A stretch of 64,000 bases of DNA, from the NCBI GenBank assembly GCA_029964075.1, contig CM057144.1, forward strand, positions 6,533,281-6,597,280, given 5' to 3'. The stretch comes from Patiria pectinifera. Taxonomy: Eukaryota > Echinodermata > Asteroidea > Valvatida > Asterinidae. Positions 36,045 through 47,458 of the stretch are shown piece after piece (position 1 is the first letter of the stretch; each line of letters starts with the position of its first letter). The position numbers and the translations under genes were made by a program. The notes beneath the pieces were generated by a model. The model searched no databases and was not told the DNA's origin. It worked only from the letters and a program-made list of their open reading frames with translations.

Positions 36045-36562
36045 AGGGAATGTACAACATTTGCTTTTGCTACAATTTTCAGAAATAAATGGATTTGGAG
36101 GATTAGTATGTTATAGCAGATATTGTTAATCTGATTTTGTTCACGTTTTGGGCTTGTAGATGCTGGAAAAACCAAGAAAACAAATCATGTTCTTGTAGTC
36201 TGGTTCCCTAACCCCTTAAGATGAAACGGAAAAATGTATAGACATTGGGGAATTGTAAGATCAACAAATCAGTCTGGCAGGCTTGTACCCCTTCACAGGT
36301 GTGTAATTAATTGTAAAGAAAATGCGGAACAACTGTAATGAAAAATTCTGAGCGTTTTTTTTTTTTTAAGCCAGTTTTTCCAACGCTGCTTGGCTGACCA
36401 GCGTTGGAAAAATACAAATTTTCTTGAAAATGTCAGCACACCAGGAGACACGATTTTACAGGATACTTTAAAATGTCATTCCCTCACAATCCAGTAAGGT
36501 ATTTTGTGATATTTTGATCATTCCGGTTTTTTTTTTATGTTTGCAAATGTTTTATCTTCCCT
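36045..36562. mobile_element. TTAA MITE related to 18641-19165
   Basis: The ends AGGGAATGTACAACATTTG and CAAATGTTTTATCTTCCCT have TTAC on the left and TTAA on the right. The interior shares GTAGTCTGGTTCCCT and CCAGCGTTGGAAAA with the copy in the LRR pseudogene. Confidence 0.72.
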
Positions 36563-36770
36563 TTAAAATCAACTTTGAAGAAAAACTTTTAAACTTAGAT
36601 CTTAACTTTTTTACAGGATACTTTAAAATGTCATTCCCTCACAATCCAGTAAGGTATTTTGTGATAATTTGATCATTCCGGTTTTTTTTATGTTTGCAAA
36701 TGTTTTATCTTCCCTTTAAAATCAACTTTGAAGAAAAACTTTTAAACTCAGATCTTAACTTTAATCAAAA
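36457..36770. repeat. Tandem duplication of ~156 bp
   Basis: The block beginning ACAGGATACTTTAAAATGTC at 36457 recurs at about 36613, together with the MITE tail and the following AGAAAAACTTTTAAACT. Changes between copies are few, so it is recent. Confidence 0.75.
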
Positions 36771-37050
36771 CAATGATTTTGGGTATAATGCATAACCAAT
36801 ATGTAAGATGAGTTGATGCTGATGAAGTAGGGGTGTTTGAATGGGTTAAAAATATCTTACTCTTTGTAACTACATGTAAGTGGAATCAATTGATTTAAGT
36901 GATTAAAACGACCCTCAGTCAATTTACTTTGCCAAAAATAAGACTGTTACCAATGATTTAAATTAGTGATTTAAAAAACAAATATGATTTAAATCAGTGA
37001 TGTTTTAAACAAAATTGTATGATTTAAATCGTGATTTAAATCGGTGAAAT

Positions 37051-39767
37051 TTATGTCCCAATGACTAATCCATTCTTCTTCAGGTCACTCAGTGACTCAT
37101 CAATATGGTTCTTGTCTTCCTCTGTCAGGTGACAGCCCGTGAGGTGCAGCCTCTGAAGGTGCAGCAGCTGCTTTAACTCCATGCACCATAATGCTGCTGT
37201 GCCACACAGTCTATTACCATAAAGATCCAATTCAACCAAGTTGGGTAGATCCCTGAGTGACTCAGCAACATGTTTGATGTCCTGTCCATTCAATGAGCAG
37301 CTACGCAAGCTCAGCTTTGTAAGGGACTTCAACTGCTTCAAATGCATGCACCATAATGCTGCTGTATCACCCAGGTCATTATTATTAAGATATAATTCAC
37401 CCAAGTTGGGTAGATCCCTTAGTGACTCAGCAATTTGTTTGATGTCCTGTCCATTAAATGAGCACTTATAAAAGTCCAGCTTTGTAAGGGATTTCAACTG
37501 CTTCAAATGCATGCACCATAATTCTGCTGTACCACCCAGGTTATTACGCGCAAGATCCAATTCACCCAAGTTAGTTAGATCCCGGAGTGACTCAGCAACA
37601 CGTTTGATGTCCTGTCCATTCAATGAGCAGCCATACAAGTCCAGCTTTGTAAGGGACTTCAACTGCTTCAAATGCATGCACCATAATGCTGCTGTACCAC
37701 CCAGGTTATTACCAGAAAGATTCAATTCAACCAAGTTGGGTAGATCCCTGAGTGACTCAGCAACATGTTTGATGTCCTGTCCATTCAATGAGCACCTACG
37801 CAAGTACAGCTTTGTAAGAGACTTCAACTGCTTCAAATGCATGCACCATAATGCTGCTGTACCACCCAGGTCATTACCAACAAGATCCAATTCACACAAG
37901 CGGGGTAGATCCCTGAGTGACTCAGCAACATGTTTGATGTCCTGTCCATTCAATGAGCAGTTACTCAAGTTCAGCTTTGTGAGGGACTTCAACTGCTTCA
38001 AATGCATGCACCATAATGCTGCTGTACCACCCAGGTCATTATGAGAAAGATCCAATTTAGGTACCAAGTTGGATATATGCCTGAGCAACTTAGCAGTATC
38101 TGCATTGCTCTTGAAATCTACAGTATTAAGATTTGTCATTGCACACATGGTAACAGCTAACTCCTCAATAAACCATGTCCATTTACAAAAGTGTACATGT
38201 AATTTATGTACCTTAGCAAGGTAAGCATTTCCACTGTCTTTTGTCTGTTCCGCAACACATTTCAGAAAGTATATGACTGAGTTCAGACAATCCCTGTCAA
38301 GCCTATGAATGTACATTTCATCTGTTATGAATGAATGTATGAATTTCTCTGGAGGCAAACGTTTGGATTGACCTTCAAAGAAACAATGAAGTGCCAACTG
38401 ACCCATCTTTGATTTGAATGACAACTTCTTCGGATACGTCAACTGAAATTCCTTCATAATCTCATATGTACATGCCTCATTGTCACCACAACAAAAGCGC
38501 AGCAGATACTCAAACGTCCTTGCACCCTTAAACATAATTTCATTCAAAATCTTCTTAAATTCCTCTGGGTCTGCTTCTAACAAGCTTTGCAAGTAAGCAG
38601 CAGCAGAGAACTCCTGGAATGTCTTGTGAATAAACTGAATACAGTTGTGAGTTTGTAGTCCCTTGCGGTCTGTCTGTCTGGTCAGAATACCTGCTTTCAG
38701 AGCCAGCTCAAGCACACTCGACTCAAAGTCACTTTCTTTGAAAGAGAGTGACTGAGCTGGAGAAAGAAGACCATGCAACGCAACCTTGCCAATTTCAATC
38801 ACAATTTTTTGTACATGTACTTCGTCTTTTGAGTCCAATGTTTTTCTTTTGAAGATGTAGAGAACTCCATTACGATACAGACGTGACATTGTTTCTGGGA
38901 GTGTGCAATCTTTTCTCCATAATACACACATCAAAAGAAGAAGCATTGGACTTGCAGCTAAAGCAGACAGAAGACCTGATGATCTAATCTTTTTAAGAAG
39001 CCCCTTGGCCTTGACAGGTTCAGCTGTGTAAAATTTTCTAACATACTCGGCGACATCTTCACTACTGAAACCCATGACCTCGACATGTGTGAATGGGTCC
39101 TGAACCAGTTCCTCTGATACAAGTCTGTCAAAGTGTGAGGGTCGGGTGCTTACAAGTACACTACAACCCCTCAACACCTTACCACTTAGGATCTCCAGAA
39201 TGGAACCAAATGAGGATTCACACAAGGAAGTAGTCATGAGCTCATCAAAGCCATCCAGTAAAATGAGGACTTTTCCAGGACTCTTATTGATAAACATGTC
39301 CAGGGCACCTCTTTCAATACTTGTATCTTTAGCCAAGAGTTGGTCAAAAACTGCACCAACAAGATCTGAACTCTGCTCCAGTGCGTGCATTTTCAACAGG
39401 AAGACAAGTTTATACTTCCGAAGTACCTGACTAGAACCAACTGCCCAATCATATGCCATTTTGTCAAACAGTGTGGTCTTTCCTCTACCAGCTAACCCAG
39501 TTAAAACAGCTATTAGGATCGGGTCTCCTTCTTTTGTCTTACATTGTAATATATCATCATATGATGCCAGCTTGACTCTGTCCTTACCAAGTATTAACTG
39601 TAACTTTGTGTAGATTTCTGAAATGTGTTTCCTGTCATCACCCACCCATGGAAGCACTTTAACAAAGCTACCTTTCCTCCTGTAGTATGACTTCAGGGCA
39701 TCTTCACAGCAATCAGCAGCATCTTGGGCTGGACTGTCAAGCTTCATCTTTTTGGGTGCGCTGCATC
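37051..39767 (-). CDS. Gene B NACHT-LRR exon
   Basis: The single large 3' exon starts after the acceptor TTGTAG at 39768, entering in phase 1 as CSAPKK before Met-1 at 39747; the open part from that Met is 898 residues. Walker A GLAGRGKTTL is at residues 84-93, Walker B VLILLDGFDEL at 160-170 and a sensor-like VSTRP at 199-203, all intact, so ATP binding is expected. Residues of about 220-540 fit the winged-helix and helical regions that follow NACHT. From about 550 there are six LRR units of roughly 56 residues, each a pair of LRRs with anchors LGGTAALWCMHLKQL and CSLNGQDIKHVAESL; the sixth unit is a distinct capping repeat (HLTEEDKNHIDESL). No membrane segment or signal peptide: cytosolic. 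It is paralogous to gene C. Confidence 0.93.
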
Positions 39768-41744
39768 CTACAATGTTGAAATGAGCATAGAGTTGAATGA
39801 CTTAATCATACAATGCATTGTGGCATCCAAGAAATAAATTGGCTCCTTGTCTGTAGAAAGTACCATTTTGAGCTGAAATATTGGCTCATTGTATGCAAAA
39901 AGTTAAAGCTCTAAAAACTTGTTGGTTAAAGCTTGGGAGGATAAATATAAAATTTACTAGTGCGCCCCACGTATGTATGTCGGGCATGGTCAGGGATTGT
40001 CACTTAATTTTTGCCCGAGGGGTGGGGATTTTGTCATTTCAAAAGTGACAATCCCCATGTCTTGGGTATTATGAACCCAAGGGGGAGGGGGGGGAAACAA
40101 TTGATAGGCGCATTAGTGTAAAGCCCGCACTCACCAAAACACGTTACTTTTGCACAGAATCATGGAAAAGCTTATGAGTATGCGATGAGAATATAGCCGA
40201 TAACGCAGTACGAACTGAGGTGACAAATCTGTAGTATTGATTACAGAAAATAGGAAAATGACGTCGTAGTACATCACATGACCATTTCTAACCAATGAGA
40301 AGCTTCAGAACCAGGGAATCCCTTATCGATGCATTGGCGTAATTTATGTCGTGAATTTTGATATCGCTGCTTGAAAATTGACCCGTCCTAGCATGCAACA
40401 CTTGTACTCCCACAGAGCGCGCGCTCAGCAAGCTAAATACCGAACTCAGTGACCTTTCGGACTAAACATTTCCATTCAAAAAGGTGGATCACGCATAAGT
40501 GGGAACGCGACTTGCGGTTTTGTTACGGTAAGATAACGATTACACCAAAATGCCGGATCTTGATCCATCTTTTCCCAATTCAAGTGGGAACGCGATGATA
40601 GACAAACAGTGATCTTGGTATTTGTCTTGCTATTCTCATGAATCAACACTGTTTGGATTATGTTCCCACAATCGACAATAGAAACGTTTTGAGTGAAATT
40701 AACTGGAACTTTAAGAAACCTCCTTCAACCAAATACATTAAATTAGACTGAGGCAAAATATTATGTGCACGTCAAAAACAGGGTCCATCCAGCCCCCCCC
40801 CCCCCTCCCCTTAGGCGGGTTAGGTTGGAGTTATCATTATTTTTGGTTGGAAATTGTTTTGTGCTGATTAAATGGAGTATTACACTATGTGCATACTTTT
40901 TTTTGCCAAAAAAGTTTCATTTGAACAAATAAATTGTTTTGGGTCAGGTCATAACAATCAGTGTCAGTTGGTAACAAGAACCAGAAGTCATTTTTCCAGC
41001 CCTATCCAGAAATAAGCAACTACATGCAGGAGTGGAAGCATGCACCAGAAAGTGCATCCACCATATTACTTCAATTCGATTGAAGTAATAAGTTAAAGTC
41101 AATCGCAATGTAAGAACCCATAACAAAATTTGCTTTGCCCAACAGCTCATGTTACCAACCATGATTATTCATTTTCCCCCAAAACAACCCATTATTCCAT
41201 TCACTCATGCATAAATCAAGCTTTCAAGCAGACCCGGGGAAAAATTAGAAGAAAAGTACATGTAGCATCAAAATTAAGGAAACCTAAACCAATGAAAACA
41301 GGCATAAACAGGACTTTGGAGGAAAAAATCAGGATAAAGTAGGACTTTTGTGGGCTTTCAGGAGTAGTTTTCGTTGATACTCACCCACGTCCACAGCATC
41401 ATAAGCCTCAATTGGCATGTTCTGTACTCACAACACATGCGCTCCATCCTCAACTAAGCTCTTGGAAGTACGTTGCAGTACTCCTACGCCCAAGCCCTTC
41501 ATTGTGTGATTTACATATGACAATGTGTAACACCGTTATGAAAAATGTTTAGTGAGATTTCATTTTTCAGAGTTGTGGGACATAAAAAAAGTGGGAAAAA
41601 GTTGGAATTTTTAAATAAAAGTTGAAAAAGTCGGAGAAAGGTAAAAAAAAATAGGAAAAAATAGGAAAAATAGAAATACTTGAAAGCCTGATAAATGCAA
41701 AAATAATGTGGGACTTAGGTCAAGCCTTTTTCAAAATGGCACAA
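39768..41744 (-). other. Gene B last intron, 3' part
   Basis: Apart from the candidate first exon, this stretch holds no coding signal. Its 41490-41744 part (GTGTGATTTACATATGACA, CTTGAAAGCCTGAT, AATGTGGGACTTA) matches 7845-8085, so the intron is shared with group D. A C-rich tract lies at 40794-40806. Confidence 0.6.
41385..41418 (-). CDS. Candidate alternative first exon of gene B
   Basis: ATG at 41418 opens MPIEAYDAVDV and runs into a strong donor (GG|GTGAGTATC) in phase 1, which matches the phase-1 entry of the NACHT exon 1.6 kb downstream. An in-frame TGA lies three codons upstream, and reading it as an internal phase-1 exon meets a stop, so only a first-exon role works. The product would be an NLR without the amyloid-like motif. 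It is short, so chance cannot be excluded. Confidence 0.35.
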
Positions 41745-42050
41745 ATATATAAGCCTAGTGGTCTGGAGCATTGAATTTGTGGTCTGCCTGGCCAGCATAG
41801 GGTCATGGTGCATGTGACCTTGAGCAAGGCGCTTTGTCACTCACAGTTTCACTCCGCCCAGGAGTAGATGGGTACCTGTGAGGGCAGAGATGGTTACTGT
41901 GTGAGGTTGATTACGGCCAAGAGCACCGAAATGGCTGCCTACCGGCCGTGTATGCTCCCCAGGGAGTTGAGAAGGTAATAATAATTGTAAAGCACTTTGA
42001 TACCCCGTTTAAAAGCGCTATATAAATGCCTGTTATTATTTAAAAACTTA
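41745..42050 (+). mobile_element. tRNA-derived SINE
   Basis: A head with degenerate pol III boxes (TAGTGGTCTGGAGC, then GGGTCATGG) is followed by CCTTGAGCAAGGCGCTTTGT, GGGTACCTG and the tail AAAGCGCTATATAAATGCCT ending in TTATTATTT. This tail is typical of SINEs widespread in marine invertebrates. Confidence 0.7.
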
Positions 42051-42078
42051 ATCATTCAAAAAAAAGGACAAGACTTAA

Positions 42079-44568
42079 AGAGGCTGTGGAATGCTGAAAA
42101 TCATTTTGTTTTTTATATTTTTATATTGTAGAGTAGACCCATATATAGCATAATGGCAAACCCCCATTCTTTTCTAATGTACGTTTATATGTTTATAAAA
42201 CTGAAATTCATCGAGTAATTTGTTGGTCGGCGAGCGCATAATTGAAATCAACAGTCGTCGGGCTCTTCGTAAAATCAGAAAAAGCGTGACGTAATATACA
42301 GGACTCGTTTATACAACGACTGTTTACTGCTGCCCAACCCGCCCCGTCAGCACGTGTGACTCGCAGTCAAGCAGTGTATAAATCAACATTTTGTAAAAGA
42401 CTCGCGGAGATTGATATTCCTTTCCATTGCTTAATTTTTGGATGAGTATATTGAACAAGGACACGGTGACCTCTGAGCTGTTCTTCCGTATAAATTTGAG
42501 CCCCAACTGCCCGAAAAAGTGACCAGCGAAAACACGGATACTGCAACTGGCCAGCTGAAAACGCCAGGCAACGCGGCTCTGATGAGTGGTAGGTCTGCAA
42601 CGATTGCGTGAAAAAAAACAGCTGCGTTTTATCCAAGGACTCAAAGTATTATGTTCATGATACCATTTTTAGATGAGCATCAACAGTCCTACCGCAACTC
42701 TCTTCGTGATTTACAGACAATCTCAAACGTTATTCTGGTGAATATTCAGTCCACAGAGACGACAAATCGTCAGGTTGTTTTCGAATTATACGCGTACGGC
42801 ACGCATAACGCATCACGGCAGTGGATGTGGTCGACCGTGTCCAGAACTAATGTTGTACGGTTAGCAGCGTCGCGGGCCCCAGTCAAGTTCCTTGCGTTGC
42901 CTGGCGTTTTTTATGTATACGTTCGCCACAAAAAATAGTCCTCTTCTCTTTTCTTTCCTTGTGCATTTTAACCCTTGTTTTAACATCCTTAAACAATAAT
43001 TACGAATTTACTTGAATTTTGAAATTGTTAACTTTATTGTTTACCCCCCAAAAAAGCCGTAGGCTTCCGCTTCACCTCGGCCTGTAAACGTGGCTAAAAC
43101 TAAAGTAAAATTCATAAAGCATAGTCATATGCTCCGTTCATAAAACAAAAATCTCTGGACTCACGACATGTTCGGGATCCCGGTTGAAAACAAAATTCAC
43201 TAGTCCCGAAATTTAACGAGCACTATCATTATTTTCAGTACCTAATTAAGACTTTATTCAAGAAATTCCAGAGGCAGAGAATTTGTCATTCGATCAAAAG
43301 AAGTTCTAGAGAAAATGGAGGGTGAGGCCTGTCACATTTATCAGCACTAACGTAAGGAAAACTACGTGGTCCTTTTTCTACGCATTTGTGTGTGTGACAA
43401 CGCATGCGCGTATGCTGCGCAGATAATGGAGGGTCGAGGATACATTTGAACGGGTCTACGGTTCTTCAAGATTGGCAATGGACAAATGGTCCAAAACAGT
43501 CTTCCCTATAAATCATTAACAAATCATATCTCTATTGTTTCTTGTCCAATTTCAACAAATCATCTCTTGAGAAAAGAAGACTCTTGCCGTACAAAATGTA
43601 CAGTGCACGCATGATCAGCGCTCTATCCGTTAATTTGGCTGAAATCTGATCTCGTGTTTTCGCACGGTACCCTTCGGACAAACTGCATGGCTACGGAGAA
43701 TTCTTATTCCTCCATGCTGACACGCGGACGGGAAAGCTGGAAATTTATTGCAAACAAAATGTGATTACAGCCAGCGACTGACACAATTATAGGCATATAC
43801 ATGTAGGTTTGCCTTGGCCTAGTGCGTTCGCTACCCGTACACGTATCAACAAGGAATTATTTTGAAATTCCAACACCGTTTACCGGTGTCAAAATCTACG
43901 GTCCCAACGGCCGGGCCAGCGGAACACAGTACACCCGTGAATTTCCGGCCAGCTTTACATGCGCGTGTCACGGTGATGCGATGTGCATGTGAACGATCGA
44001 ACGATGTTGATGTACATGTGTAACGCAGACATTTCTTACTATGGTTGGCCGTTGTAGCAAACACAAAAGAATGATCCCCGATCTATAAATAAAATGATGT
44101 GTAACTACCAAAACACTGAATAATCAATAAAAAGTACCAAAAAGTCAATGGAGATATCTTCTTATTAAATTCTGAACTTGCCCATTAGAATTTCGGGGGT
44201 AAAAGCTGTTGCCAACTACGGTTGAATATATGGAGCATGTGGCTGCCCATACAAAATGTCGCTCAGTGTAATTGTAAACAAAGTCATGTCGTTGCGCGGA
44301 GTGATTTGCAAAAAGTTTCGCTGGAACTACGCTGCATCGGGAGTCCTGTTTATTACGTCACAATTTACTATGTTTTGTTTGCTGCCCCAAACGACGACTT
44401 TTACACAAATTGCACGTTCGGGTCGAAACAGGACCTGAAAAACAGCTATCAAAAGTACCTTTTGCATTCATTTCATGACAGAAACAATAGTTGTTTTTAT
44501 TTCATCACACCCTAGGCTACATATACCCCAAAAATGACGGAAATGTCTTCGAGCATTCCACAACCTCT
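42079..44568. mobile_element. Large non-autonomous TTAA element, 2.5 kb
   Basis: The ends AGAGGCTGTGGAATGCT and AGCATTCCACAACCTCT are flanked by TTAA. The uninterrupted site (CAAGACTTAACC) exists at about 44976 and 8118. No transposase frame is recognised. Part of the interior (about 42120-42960) matches 59680-60700. Confidence 0.8.
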
Positions 44569-44779
44569 TTAACCGCTATATAAAGCACCCTCCATTGTGT
44601 CAACCATATTTTGACTTGGTTTATAGTTGTACCAAAGAAAATTGGTGACTCTCGCTCGCGGAACTGACAGTCTTTTGTGCCCATGTTTATGTAGTGTAAC
44701 AAAAGAAAAAAATTGTATATATAGATATTGACTTTTCATATCAAATTACTTCCATCTTAACGCACAAGATTATTATTAT

Positions 44780-44856
44780 CTGGTACTGGTATCAAGTTGT
44801 GAATGATAACCACATTTGAACCAACACTGACAGGATTGTAACTGCCACTGATTGCG
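44780..44856 (-). pseudogene. Decayed duplicate of the amyloid-like exon
   Basis: It reads ISGSYNPVSVGSNVVIIHN and matches the exon at 47060-47179, but the donor GT has become AT and the 5' third is replaced by a SINE tail. The surrounding intron (44573-44770) is also a duplicate of 46881-47050. So the exon was tandemly duplicated and the downstream copy died. Confidence 0.72.
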
Positions 44857-44945
44857 TATGCTCCCCAGGGAATTGGTAATAATAATTGTAAAGCACTTTG
44901 ATACCCCGTTTAAAAGCGTTATATAAATGCCTGTTATTATTTAAA
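44857..44945 (+). mobile_element. SINE 3' tail fragment
   Basis: TATGCTCCCCAGGGAATTGG through AAAGCGTTATATAAATGCCT and TTATTATTT match the 3' half of the SINE at 41745. It abuts the broken exon copy. Confidence 0.75.
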
Positions 44946-45036
44946 AAGTTAATCATACAAAAAAATTACAAGACTTAACCGCTATATAAAGCACCCTCCA
45001 TTGTGTCAACCGTATTTTGACTTGGTTTATAGTTAC

Positions 45037-46880
45037 CAGTGTTGTAGTCGAGGCCACAACCTCCAAGGCCAAGGCCGAGGCCGAGGCCTCAACCGCGAGG
45101 CCGAGGCCAAGGCCACCACCTCCGAGGCCAAGGCCGAGGCCAGCTATTAACTCTTTCGCTACGGAATTAAATTAACTTTTTTGTCCCAACTGGACTTAAT
45201 TAAAAGCTGAAAATTCCGCCGAGCGTCGATGTGGGCGCCGCCATCTTTAAACGTATCTCCGTAAACAAACTGCTCACAATAACCAAAAGCGCACCCCGGC
45301 CAGACGGAGAGCCGCTGGCAGCGGCTCGAACTAGGGTCAGAGGTTATTCGATATAAATTATGTAGATAAGGCACACGTCATGGGGATACCCTGTTTATTC
45401 ATAGCGACGCAACCGAGCCGCTGCCAGCGGCTCTCCATAAGACCTGTACAATTTGTATGTGCCGCTGTCAGCAGCTCGCCGTAGCAAAAGAGTAATAAAA
45501 TATAAATCACGTAATAAAATATAAATCACTAAAACAAGGCTAAGATTATGTTGGAGTTTTAACATCTTTTAGTGGAATTCACCGAGTTTTGGAGTGCCTG
45601 GCTTACAAATTTAAAGCTTGCAATGTGTTTCCTTTTGTAGGGAGTCCAGCAAATTTGTTTTTTTTATAGAAAGAAATCCGAGCAAACATCGCGATGCGAC
45701 CAGACAATGCCAGACGGCCCGCAGTTAGGCACGGGCATAGTGTAATTCCAATACCGCTCCATGGAATAAGTGTCCACGCATTATCACAAGCAAAGTCTGG
45801 CAATGGCCGATCCCGCTCCAAAACAACACGGCAACACGGAACATGCGTGCATGATATCACTCAGTTCATCAAAATGACCACGAATTCTCGGATCATCCGA
45901 TTTGGATCCAATGGCTTCGAATAATTTGAAGATCATGGCACTGAGAGGTAGGGAAGTGGTTTTAGCCGTATTTGTAACCACGCAAAAATTAGTCAATTTC
46001 AAACCGTGCTTATGTAAGTATCAACATTGCTCTAAAAATACAAAAAGGATCCTGGTACCACGAGGAATACTGACTCCTATTATTAAAACATTCATTCAGA
46101 ACTTTGCATTCATTTGGATGGAAAAACAAATTCTGAAATCGTGCTTTCCATATCGACCAACTGCACCAAACATTACAGTTTGAGCCGGAACTTTCATTAA
46201 AACCACCATGTAAAAATTAAATCTACTTGATAAATCGTAACTGTTTTCGTCATATCTTTATGAAAAAAAATGGTACGGACTAGTACACTCGATCGTACCC
46301 AAAAAGTTCAGACTTTAATTAAAACAGTGGCCTATAACAAGAAATGATTAAGCTTGCCGCACCTTGCCGCAAATCTTTTTTAAAGGTCGGGGTACAGAGG
46401 CGAAACGCAACACTGTAACCAGACTAGTCTAGCACCGCATGATATTGTACACGGATGGGATTGGTGCCAGACTTATGTAGTCTGGCACGCGGTAACAGTA
46501 ACGCTTGCACGCACGTGGAAAGCTGAAGCGCAGGCTAGGCGAAGATGCTACGTACATGTACATACGTTCAATGCAACCATTATCATCAGTGTTTTCATTC
46601 GTGCCTACATTGTACATGTGCATTTGTTTCACGGAACCCACTGCGGCAGAATCTCGAGGGTTTGATACGGTAAAAAAATAAAATGAATTAGAAAAGAAAA
46701 ACATCACAATGGGCGGCCTCGAGCCGGCCTCGACCGATTCGCCGAGGCCGGTAGGCTCCAAGGCCGAGGCCAAGGCCGAGGCCTTGCACTCCGAGGCCGA
46801 GGCCGAGGCCTTGCACTCCAAGGCCAAGGCCGAGGCCATGAAAATCAGCCTCGAGGCTGGCCTCGAGACCTCCAACACTG
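45037..46880. mobile_element. hAT-like element with GAGGCC arrays, 1.84 kb
   Basis: The ends CAGTGTTGTAGTCGAGGCC and GGCCTCGAGACCTCCAACACTG are imperfect inverted repeats. The right flank is AGTTGTAC and the left flank AGTTAC, which fits an 8-bp duplication with a 2-bp loss; the undisturbed site is at about 44630. Arrays of GAGGCC or AAGGCC hexamers fill both subterminal regions. No transposase frame is recognised between them. It sits in a gene B intron. Confidence 0.8.
45151..45492. mobile_element. MITE nested in the hAT-like element
   Basis: CTCTTTCGCTACGG on the left faces CCGTAGCAAAAGAG on the right (13 of 14 paired). The left flank is TTAA and the right TAAT. Internal palindromes GAGCCGCTGGCAGCGGCTC recur twice. 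Confidence 0.62.
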
Positions 46881-47059
46881 AGTTGTACCAAAGAAAATTG
46901 GTGACTCTCTAGCTCCCGGAACTGACATTCTTTTGTGCCCATGTTATGCAGTGTAATATCTTTCCCCCCCCCCCCCCCCCCCAAAAAAGGGGGAAATATA
47001 TGCATATTTACATTTCATATCAAATTACTTCCATCTTAAGGAACAAGATTATTATTTAC

Positions 47060-47179
47060 CTGGTCCCTCCAACGGGAAGGTGTAATGGATATTAACCGCA
47101 CTTGAACCAACAATGATAGGATTGTAACTGCCACTGATTGTGCCGCTGTTTCCGATGGTTCCAGTTTGTTGTGGGGAAT
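47060..47179 (-). CDS. Gene B exon: RHIM/amyloid-like motif
   Basis: A 120-bp exon with acceptor TTGTAG before 47179 and donor GTAAATAAT after 47060, phase 1 on both sides. It encodes a Gly/Ser/Thr lead (SPQQTGTIGNSG), the core TISGSYNPIIVGSSAVNIHY, then TFPLEGP. Two beta-prone stretches (NPIIVG and AVNIHYTF) are separated by a Gly-Ser turn, as in RHIM (consensus I/V-Q-I/V/L/C-G) and in PP-type motifs of fungal and bacterial NLR systems; the usual Gln is Ile here. It joins in frame to the NACHT exon. It lies where effector motifs sit in amyloid-signalling NLRs. Function is inferred. Confidence 0.72.
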
Positions 47180-47458
47180 CTACAATCAGAAGCAGGAATA
47201 ACACCATCGTTAACAAAATGACAGACAAAATGATGCATGCATGTGCTTGATTCCATCTCTACTTGTCGTCTGTTCTTGGAAGACAATTTTGTTTTTTTAT
47301 TTTTCAATCTGACCGTTCATGAACAAAGAAGTACCTGACATACAACACCAGGCTGTATCAAAACATCTTCAGGTGAGGTGGGGAGGGGGAGGGTGGTACA
47401 ATGTAAGTAAATGTATCTCCACTCCCCAGCAAGGTTATAAATTGACAACAAGCAACTA

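Larger units (their letters stand above)
20000..39781. repeat. Tandem segmental duplication, copy 1
   Basis: Colinear with 48104-64000: NLR exons 1-3 (20.1-22.0 kb), spacer (22.7-34.4 kb), NLR 3' flank and NACHT-LRR exon (34.5-39.8 kb). Spacer sequence not listed separately, including 30435-32110, 32593-33714 and 34060-35126, shows only this duplicate matching and no gene. The copies differ mainly by insertions, each of which leaves an empty site in the partner. Confidence 0.9.

Noticed and set aside
42651-42938. 95-codon plus-strand open frame
   Set aside because: It lies inside the 2.5-kb TTAA element, has no known motif, and its counterpart at 60.4-60.6 kb is not open in the same way.
45603-46183. 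Open frames inside the GAGGCC hAT-like element as a transposase
   Set aside because: No hAT transposase or zinc-finger (BED) signature is visible, and the frames are short.
46688-47005. Gly-Leu repeat frame (LGLGLGVQGLGLG)
   Set aside because: It is produced by the GAGGCC hexamer array at the end of the hAT-like element, not a gene.
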